A stretch of DNA of 13,541 bases from JBMNUL01 sp050946255 (GTDB lineage: Bacteria > Actinomycetota > Coriobacteriia > Coriobacteriales > CADBOM01). The translations under genes were made by a program, and so were the position numbers. Below are positions 9,061-13,541 of this stretch, piece after piece. The notes under the pieces were generated by a model, which had not been told where the DNA came from, searched no databases, and saw only the letters and a list, made by a program, of their open reading frames with translations. The stretch's first letter is position 1. The number at the start of each line of letters is the position of its first letter. The DNA lies in assembly GCA_050946255.1 (NCBI GenBank), contig JBMNUL010000063.1, positions 1 to 13,541 of the forward strand. The letters run 5' to 3'.

Positions 9061-9066
9061 CCTCCT
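9061..9066 (-). promoter_or_regulatory. Ribosome binding site fixing the start at 9049
   Basis: The minus strand reads AGGAGG here, 11 bases before ATG 9049. Spacing is slightly long, but this is the only strong Shine-Dalgarno match near any in-frame start of the minus-strand GT2 gene, and it rules out the longer open frame that reaches past 9246. Confidence 0.6.
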
Positions 9067-9128
9067 GAGTCGCACGGGAGAAAAGCGGGCGAATGCATGA
9101 TTTAATAGTATCGTCTCCTACGTTACTA

Positions 9129-9156
9129 TTGTGCACTGTCTGCCAAGCAGTGATAA
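9129..9156 (+). promoter_or_regulatory. Putative promoter for the DPM1-like gene
   Basis: TTGTGC (9129-9134) and TGATAA (9151-9156) are 16 bases apart in the 196-base gap between divergent genes, about 90 bases before the GTG start at 9246. The spacer overlaps a small inverted repeat, CACTG...CAGTG. The match is modest; a minus-strand promoter must also lie in this gap but I could not single it out. Confidence 0.3.
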
Positions 9157-9245
9157 GGGGCCTAGAATCCAGATACATGTTACAGCTTGGGTCTCGAGGG
9201 TTTTCAGCTGTGCTAGGAAAACGTGCATGAGTCGGGGAGGATACC

Positions 9246-9926
9246 GTGAGGGTCCTGGCAATCGTTCCAGCGTACAATGAGGAAGAATGCTTGGAGAATA
9301 CGATTTCAGAGCTTACTTCCGTCTGTCCCGAGATTGACTATCTCGTTGTGAATGATGGGTCGCAGGACCATACACCTGAAATATGTGACGAGCTGCATCT
9401 GAACCATATTGACATGCCTGTGAATTGCGGCCTTGCCTCGGGCATGAAAGCGGGCATGAAATTTGCTTATCGGCATCGGTATGACGCTGCCGTTCAATTT
9501 GATGCGGACGGGCAGCATCGGCCTGAATATATTCCCAGGATGGCCCAGGCGATGAAAGAAGAACGAGCAGATGTGGTCATTGCGTCCCGTAATCTTGCCG
9601 GAGGGGGAGCGGCTGGAGCGCGCGGCACGGGTGCAAAGTTGATTACTTCGCTTATTAGGCAGGCAACGAAGCAGACCATCACTGACCCCACATCCGGCAT
9701 GCGCATGTACAACGCGAGGATGATTAGAGAATTCGCAAAGGACTTTGACTTCTCCCCTGAGCCCGATACTATTTCTCTCCTGATTAGGAGAGGAGCCAAG
9801 ATTATTGAGATACCAGCGGAGATGCGCGAACGCCAGGGAGGAACAAGCTACCTCCATTCTTTCAGCGCTATCTCTTACATGGCGCGCACATGTCTGTCCC
9901 TGCTTCTGTTCCAATGGTTTAGATAA
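9246..9926 (+). CDS. DPM1-like GT2 (polyprenyl-phosphate sugar synthase type)
   Basis: A 226-residue GT2 enzyme of the dolichol/undecaprenyl-phosphate sugar synthase type, which moves a hexose from a nucleotide sugar to polyprenyl phosphate on the inner membrane face. Seen: AIVPAYNEEECLE at the N-terminus, VVNDGSQDHT (D37), FDADGQH with D86-A-D88 as the DxD metal site, then SRN, DPTSGMRMYN and EIPAEMRERQGGTSYL, all usual for this group. It has no C-terminal membrane domain of its own; the last 25 residues are only weakly hydrophobic. The start is GTG 9246 with GGGGAGG (9234-9240) 5 bases upstream. A DUF2304 membrane protein follows 13 bases after the stop, a common pairing for this subtype. 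The sugar is unknown. An ordinary repeat-unit transferase is the less likely alternative. Confidence 0.85.
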   Translation: MRVLAIVPAYNEEECLENTISELTSVCPEIDYLVVNDGSQDHTPEICDELHLNHIDMPVNCGLASGMKAGMKFAYRHRYDAAVQFDADGQHRPEYIPRMAQAMKEERADVVIASRNLAGGGAAGARGTGAKLITSLIRQATKQTITDPTSGMRMYNARMIREFAKDFDFSPEPDTISLLIRRGAKIIEIPAEMRERQGGTSYLHSFSAISYMARTCLSLLLFQWFR

Positions 9927-9939
9927 GGAATCCTAGAAG

Positions 9940-10290
9940 ATGTCTCCAATATTGCGTATTCTGCTTGTGATCGGCTCCCTGCTCGCACTTTGGGTTGTTG
10001 TTAGTCGCGTGCGGGGAAAGAAGATTCGCATCGCCGACTCGGTCTACTGGGTTGTTTGCGCGACCATAATGATTCTCCTCGCGGCTTTTCCCGGCATTGC
10101 CTTCTTCTTCGCCCATCTTCTTGGGTTCTTGTCTCCTAGTAACTTCGTCTTCTGCATGATTATCGTCCTCATGCTTATCAAGCTCTTCAATCTCTCTTGC
10201 GATGTCTCAAAGCTGACAGACAAGGTCGAGCAGCTTGCGCAGGAGCTTGCCCTTCATGAGAAGGAAGACGAAGACCACCCTAGGCGGTAG
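9940..10290 (+). CDS. DUF2304 family small membrane protein
   Basis: A 116-residue protein with three hydrophobic segments (about 4-22, 33-54 and 57-83) and a short charged coiled-coil-like tail (about 88-112, KLTDKVEQLAQELALHEKE), the layout of DUF2304. Members typically sit next to a DPM1-like GT2 gene, as here, and are thought to anchor it or help its lipid-linked product; the biochemical role is not established. ATG 9940 is preceded by AAGGAA (9925-9930) at 9 bases, overlapping the end of the upstream gene, so the pair is probably translated together. Downstream there is only a weak hairpin (AGCCG-CTGT-CGGCT near 10370) without a T-run. Confidence 0.8.
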   Translation: MSPILRILLVIGSLLALWVVVSRVRGKKIRIADSVYWVVCATIMILLAAFPGIAFFFAHLLGFLSPSNFVFCMIIVLMLIKLFNLSCDVSKLTDKVEQLAQELALHEKEDEDHPRR

Positions 10291-10397
10291 GACGTTCTCG
10301 CTATGCACTCCGAATGCTGTATTCGTGACAACTCGTCGAGAAGTCAAATGGCACGTTGGTCGTCGAAGAAAGCCGCTGTCGGCTATCGTCAGTGTAG
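10291..10397. other. Spacer between DUF2304 gene and flippase remnant
   Basis: No gene is supported here. The only structure seen is a small hairpin near 10370 that is a poor terminator candidate. The spacer, the flippase remnant and the next stretch together make a 469-base zone without an intact gene. Confidence 0.4.
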
Positions 10398-10553
10398 CTA
10401 TTGGGAGATTCGGGGCTTGTTTCTTAGCTGTCTGTTGTAATGGAGTAGTGAGAACGTAATGACTACCCCAATCGATATTGCAAAGATGACTACGCAGTTG
10501 ATGCCCTGCATATTGAAGGCGGGTTAAAGGGGCACCATTTTCATCTGCGTCAT
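10398..10553 (-). pseudogene. Remnant of a second Wzx flippase gene (3' end)
   Basis: Read on the minus strand, this segment aligns codon by codon with the 3' end of the intact flippase gene in this window (near 12014-12147). Over 44 aligned codons 25 residues are identical, including MVPL, MQGIN, VVI and NxQLR, and the 15-base string TTGATGCCCTGCATA occurs in both (10498-10512 and 12081-12095). An in-frame TAA (bases 10524-10526) interrupts the remnant where the intact copy has glutamate, and similarity fades upstream of 10553 amid further stops, so the rest of the gene is gone. The frame then runs to a TAG at 10398-10400. The protein divergence argues against a recent tandem duplication; more likely a different flippase once stood here and was replaced. 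Confidence 0.8.
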
Positions 10554-10759
10554 GACAACCTAGAGTCACCAAGATTTAGCCAGAATTGTCTGGTGGGATT
10601 AACGCATGTGCCTTACGAGTACTATTCGGTCGACTCGATGACGTTCCAGATCGGGACCCATGCCGAAGCCAAGAGCTCGGGGATGGTCTTCCTGTTCCTG
10701 GAATCCTCCATGTGATTGTCTACCAATTCCGTTTGGCTCTCGAAATGAGTGCACTGGAT
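10554..10759. other. Gene-free stretch with a start-less minus-strand frame
   Basis: Between the flippase remnant and the GT2 stop there is no supported gene. The minus strand stays open from 10759 to a TAG at 10622-10624 (45 codons), in the same frame as the GT2 gene and directly after its stop codon. The peptide looks protein-like (RKTIPELLASAWVPIW) but has no ribosome binding site. It may be a leftover of a lost gene. Confidence 0.35.
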
Positions 10760-11653
10760 CTAGAGTAGGCCTAGCAGAAGAACCAAGCGAAGAAGGATTT
10801 CGTCAACCAGTTTCTGGCGATACCGACCACCCGCGAACGCCTTTTGGAAGCGGTTCCCCTCGGAGGCGTTGCGCACCTTGCGGAGAAGGTCTTCGTCATC
10901 GATCATGCGTCCGTAGAGTTCGTAGAAGCGACGAATCTGGGCGCGTATCTTCGGGAGCTTGCCCCCGCCGACAAGTTTTCTGATACGGTAGACGGCGAGC
11001 TCGATGGCATTCTTGCCTGTTGGACTCGTGTTGTCGCCCGTTCTCCGATAGAGGATGTGTGGCGTTTCGTCCCAGACGACCTTGCCGAGGGCGCATGTCA
11101 CCAGACCGAACCACCAGTCGTGCCCGAAGACGTCGTCGGCGCCTCCGACAAGGGCGAGGTCCTTGGTTTCGTGGTTGAAGACCATCGTGTTGCCGGAGCA
11201 GATGGTCTCATAGAGCATGAGTTGTCCCCCAAGCCCGATTTTGTTGAGGTGTGAGGGGTGGGGATGCTCGCAGTTCTCGTCACAGAAGAGAAGGTCCGAG
11301 CAGTAGAGCTTCGGTCCCGGCGGGAGCTTCTCGAGCCTCTCGACTGCGGATGAGACCTTGTCGGGCATCCAGATGTCGTCCTGATCGGAAAAGCAGTAGT
11401 AGTCGTAGTTCCCCGTAGCGGAAAGTGCCTCAAAGAACGATTTCACGTACCCAACGTTTCTGCCACGGATGAGGCGGATTGCCCCACTGTGCTCGTACTC
11501 CTTCAGGATGGTGACGGTGTCATCCTGTGACCCGTCATCGCGCACGACCACGTCTAGGTCTACCGCATCCTGGGAGAGGACGCTGTCAAGCTGCCTCCTC
11601 AGGTACTTTTCGCCGTTGTAGGTGGACATCACGACGACGACGCTGGGACGCAC
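10760..11653 (-). CDS. GT2 family glycosyltransferase, rhamnosyltransferase-like
   Basis: A 297-residue cytoplasmic GT2 enzyme. The N-terminus has SVVVVMSTYNGEKYLRRQLD, then VVRDDGSQDDT for nucleotide binding and SDQDDIWMPDK with D90-Q-D-D93 as the metal site; the SDQDDIW block is typical of GT2 proteins often annotated as rhamnosyltransferases (RfbF/RgpB-like). Further on, GNTMVFN, FGHDWWFGLV and ILYRRTGDNTSP match the acceptor-side region of the same group. Addition of rhamnose fits the flanking rml genes but is inference. The start is GTG 11653: the minus strand has AGGGGG 5 bases before it; a TTG one codon earlier is only 2 bases from that site. The C-terminus ends in a leucine-rich stretch at TAG 10760-10762. 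It lies 318 bases downstream of the flippase gene on the same strand, so co-transcription is plausible. Confidence 0.87.
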   Translation of the reverse strand: MRPSVVVVMSTYNGEKYLRRQLDSVLSQDAVDLDVVVRDDGSQDDTVTILKEYEHSGAIRLIRGRNVGYVKSFFEALSATGNYDYYCFSDQDDIWMPDKVSSAVERLEKLPPGPKLYCSDLLFCDENCEHPHPSHLNKIGLGGQLMLYETICSGNTMVFNHETKDLALVGGADDVFGHDWWFGLVTCALGKVVWDETPHILYRRTGDNTSPTGKNAIELAVYRIRKLVGGGKLPKIRAQIRRFYELYGRMIDDEDLLRKVRNASEGNRFQKAFAGGRYRQKLVDEILLRLVLLLGLL

Positions 11654-11971
11654 CAATTCCCCCTGCCTTCATGTTTGCCGAGCGGACAGGGCATATGATA
11701 GCGCCCTTCCTCCCCTTGGGTCGATTGCCTAGCAATCGACGAAACGTCGCGTTGTGTTCAAGCATGCAGAGATAATCAGGCGTCGTATTCTGGCGAACTC
11801 GCCGCGCATCGCGTTGCGCACTGGCTCGTGCGGAATTGATCGTTAAGTCGGAATCGGTCTCAAAGCCCGTCATCGGGTCGTAGGTTCAAGACATGCTTTG
11901 CTGTGCCCGGGCACGAAGACAGGCATGAATAGTCTCCGCCGCCGAAGGGTGGGGAGCACCTTTACCCATCC
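11654..11971. other. 318-base spacer between flippase and GT2 genes
   Basis: Unusually long for two same-strand genes in a polysaccharide cluster. It contains a perfect 9-base inverted repeat (11720-11740, listed separately) and a 12-base palindrome GTGCCCGGGCAC (11903-11914). A minus-strand frame runs from ATG 11873 across the spacer into the GT2 gene in a different frame (95 codons); it lacks a ribosome binding site and any recognisable domain, so I do not call it. No clear promoter for the GT2 gene stands out. Confidence 0.45.
11720..11740. repeat. Perfect 9-bp inverted repeat, 3-base loop
   Basis: GTCGATTGC (11720-11728), CTA, GCAATCGAC (11732-11740). It lies 67 bases before the GTG start of the GT2 gene and 231 bases past the flippase stop. 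Neither strand has a T-run after it, so it is not a canonical intrinsic terminator; an operator or a leader hairpin is possible. Confidence 0.6.
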
Positions 11972-13303
11972 TTATGGTTTCTGTTGAGGTGCTTGGGAGT
12001 TTCTTCTGAGTTGTTTGTTGGATCGGAGCCGTACGGATGCAACGACTATGCCGACAGACGTGGCAAGGATGACCACATAATTGATGCCCTGCATAAAGAA
12101 AGCGGCTTCGAGGGGCACCATCAACGCCAGCGTCATGATGAGCGAGATGCTGGCAACGATGAGTGAGCCCTTTATGTCGCGGCAGAGAACCAACACGTCT
12201 GTGAGGTAATAGAGCAAGGTCAGCGTGCTGGTGCTGATGAGGACGTTGGTGAAAAGGTAGGTGTATCCGGAAACCCTTTCGCCGTAAACCAGGTCAAGCG
12301 CCCAAGAGCCAACCAATGAGAGTAACGGGATGGCGATGAGGATGCCTGTCATCATGATTGCGAGCGTTCTCTTGAAGTAGGGAAGGAAGGCCTTCTTGGG
12401 CGATTCGTCCCACTTTTCCGATAGGGGCACGAGAACAGGTGCATATAGATAGCGAGCAGCTGCTTGGACTAACACTGCGGGCGTCGCAATGGTGGCATAG
12501 ATGCCGAGCTGATCATTGCCATATGCATTTGCAAAGTACTGGCGGGCGACCGAGACGATCATGCCGAGGAAGAGGGTTTCGGCCACAAGTGGTAGGCAAC
12601 TAGTCAGCAACTCCTTGGCATCCTGCTTCGACAGGCGAGGCCTGATGTCGACTATTCGTTTGGAATGGGGGATGTCCCAGCAGAATGTGATGAGCAGTCC
12701 TGCGGGGACCATCAAGAGGATTGCGATGACTATGTCTTGTGTGAGCATCATACCTGCGGAGAATGCGAGTACTACCAACAGGCCGCGGATGAATTGGGAG
12801 ATGCCTATGTAGTCCATCCGCTCTCCGCGTTGGTCCACGCCATAGAGCACGTCGCAGAAGCCCTCGTCGATTTTGAAGATGAGAAAGGCAATGACTGCGA
12901 TGAACGTCTGGCTGTCCGGGCAGACGAGGAACGAATAGACCGACAGGATTCCTAGCCCGATGACCAAGGTAAGGAGGCGGAAGCCGACGTAGGTGGCTTG
13001 CGAATACTTGTTACGAACGTCTGATACCTGGTAGGTTCGCATGCTGTAGGTGCCGATGGCAGTGAACATGTTCCCCACGGTCATGGCGAAGGAGAGAATA
13101 CCTGAGTCGGTGTAGCCATCGGAGAGGATGACGACCAAAACGGTGGTGACCCAGAGGCATCCCTGGTAGGTCAGGCTACCGATGGTGTTGAAGAGCATGT
13201 TTCTCTTGATATCAAGAGGCTCGGGCCGTGATTCCAAAGCGTTCTCTTTCTCAATAGCATCATCAGCGGGAAGAATGCAGGATATCAGAGCAGTGCGGAA
13301 CAT
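11972..13303 (-). CDS. Wzx-type polysaccharide flippase
   Basis: A 443-residue polytopic protein of the MOP/PST superfamily with about 12 to 14 hydrophobic segments, which moves lipid-linked repeat units from the inner to the outer membrane leaflet. Seen: NMLFNTIGSLTYQG leading into the first membrane segment (about 38-60), MRTYQVSD, DVLYGVDQRGERMDYIG in the middle, a second half starting near LPLVAETLFLGM, and a basic C-terminal tail (RLRSNKQLRR). MRTYQVSD and YGVDQR are shared with oligosaccharide flippases of Gram-positive clusters. The start is uncertain: ATG 13303 has no ribosome binding site, while TTG 13237 has GAGAAAGAG 6 bases upstream and gives a more usual N-terminus (421 residues). 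It is divergent from the rmlC gene, with a 113-base gap for both promoters. A decayed relative of its 3' end lies at 10398-10553. Confidence 0.88.
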   Translation of the reverse strand: MFRTALISCILPADDAIEKENALESRPEPLDIKRNMLFNTIGSLTYQGCLWVTTVLVVILSDGYTDSGILSFAMTVGNMFTAIGTYSMRTYQVSDVRNKYSQATYVGFRLLTLVIGLGILSVYSFLVCPDSQTFIAVIAFLIFKIDEGFCDVLYGVDQRGERMDYIGISQFIRGLLVVLAFSAGMMLTQDIVIAILLMVPAGLLITFCWDIPHSKRIVDIRPRLSKQDAKELLTSCLPLVAETLFLGMIVSVARQYFANAYGNDQLGIYATIATPAVLVQAAARYLYAPVLVPLSEKWDESPKKAFLPYFKRTLAIMMTGILIAIPLLSLVGSWALDLVYGERVSGYTYLFTNVLISTSTLTLLYYLTDVLVLCRDIKGSLIVASISLIMTLALMVPLEAAFFMQGINYVVILATSVGIVVASVRLRSNKQLRRNSQAPQQKP

Positions 13304-13355
13304 GGTCTGCAGACTCGACGCGAATTCGAATGCCTATCGTAGCGCTCTACGAGGT

Positions 13356-13383
13356 TTGGAAATCTGTGTTAGGTCGGTAAACT
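13356..13383 (+). promoter_or_regulatory. Putative promoter for the rmlC gene
   Basis: TTGGAA (13356-13361), a 16-base spacer and TAAACT (13378-13383) sit about 33 bases before ATG 13417. The nearby CGTAG-CGCT-CTACG inverted repeat (about 13338-13351) lies upstream of the -35. On the minus strand TACGAT (13341-13336) could be a -10 for the flippase gene, but its -35 is poor. Confidence 0.4.
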
Positions 13384-13416
13384 GAGAACATCTACGGTCA
13401 AGCAATGGAGAGTCTA

Positions 13417-13541
13417 ATGGCTGAGACAATCACATCCGGAAACTTCACCTTCACCCCGACCTCGATCGAGGGGGTGACCATCGTCGACGTGAAGGCCTAC
13501 GGCGACGCTCGCGGCTACTTCATGGAGACCTACAAGCAGCC
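13417..13541 (+). CDS. rfbC: dTDP-4-dehydrorhamnose 3,5-epimerase (RmlC), N-terminal part
   Basis: Only the first 41 residues are inside the window. RmlC epimerises C3 and C5 of dTDP-4-dehydro-6-deoxy-D-glucose, the step between RmlB and RmlD. The sequence shows the usual opening: FTFTPTSIEGVTIVDVKAYG, then DARGYFMETYKQ, which matches the conserved D-x-RG-x-F/Y-x-E-x-(Y/F) block involved in substrate binding. The start ATG 13417 has GGAGAG (13407-13412) 4 bases upstream; an in-frame ATG at 13405 would add four residues but overlaps that site. Some actinobacteria carry RmlC fused to RmlD, and this could be the front of such a fusion; the window ends too early to tell. High G/C third positions match rmlB and the rmlD fragment. 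Confidence 0.9.
   Translation, partial: MAETITSGNFTFTPTSIEGVTIVDVKAYGDARGYFMETYKQ

Noticed and set aside
8597..9100. 167-codon plus-strand frame opposite the GT2 gene
   Set aside because: It is the complement of the GT2 coding region with no family signature or upstream signals.
9050..9277. N-terminal extension of the minus-strand GT2 gene
   Set aside because: It would overlap the divergent DPM1-like gene, shows no domain, and a perfect AGGAGG precedes the internal ATG at 9049.
10370..10384. Small hairpin AGCCG-CTGT-CGGCT as terminator of the DUF2304 gene
   Set aside because: The stem is only 5 base pairs and no T-run follows.
10586..10768. 60-codon plus-strand frame downstream of the flippase remnant
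   Set aside because: No ribosome binding site and no similarity; the minus strand of the same stretch looks more protein-like.
11586..11873. 95-codon minus-strand frame across the flippase-GT2 spacer
   Set aside because: No ribosome binding site, arginine-rich composition, no known domain, and it runs into the GT2 gene out of frame.

Overview
The window is a surface-polysaccharide (rhamnose-containing glycan) gene cluster from a moderately GC-rich bacterium. High-GC codon use in the rml genes, strong GGGGAGG/AGGAGG-type ribosome binding sites, a GTG start, large tandem GT2 enzymes, and DUF2142 and DUF2304 membrane proteins fit a Gram-positive actinobacterium, perhaps of the Coriobacteriia (Olsenella/Collinsella/Atopobium type). 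That placement is inference from style; there is no marker gene in the window.

Layout, left to right. (1) 1-188: C-terminal end of a dTDP-4-dehydrorhamnose reductase (RmlD). (2) 200-4787, plus strand: two large paralogous glycosyltransferases, each with a beta-rich N-terminal region and two GT2 regions; the second GT2 region of the second protein has lost its metal-binding motif. (3) 4889-7681, plus: rmlB (dTDP-glucose 4,6-dehydratase) behind a likely promoter, then a DUF2142 multi-pass membrane protein. (4) 7994-9049, minus: a single-domain GT2 enzyme convergent with the previous unit. (5) 9246-10290, plus: a short DPM1-like GT2 enzyme followed 13 bases later by a DUF2304 membrane protein. 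(6) 10398-13303, minus: a Wzx-type flippase, a GT2 enzyme with an SDQDDIW motif, and beyond it the decayed 3' end of a second flippase gene. (7) 13417-13541, plus: N-terminus of an RmlC-type epimerase running off the window.

How the genes fit together: RmlB, RmlC and RmlD make dTDP-L-rhamnose; the GT2 enzymes assemble a repeat unit on a lipid carrier in the cytoplasm; Wzx moves it across the membrane; the DPM1-like/DUF2304 pair probably makes a polyprenyl-phosphate sugar that an outward-facing enzyme, possibly the DUF2142 protein, could use. No initiating phosphoglycosyl transferase, ABC exporter or recognised Wzy polymerase lies inside the window.

The most notable points are the flippase pseudogene showing that an earlier flippase was lost, the asymmetric decay of one GT2 domain in a pair of paralogs, RmlD and RmlC coding sequence at opposite edges, and repeated strand switches with AT-richer spacers, which suggest a cluster built from swapped cassettes. 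I saw no wholly new system.
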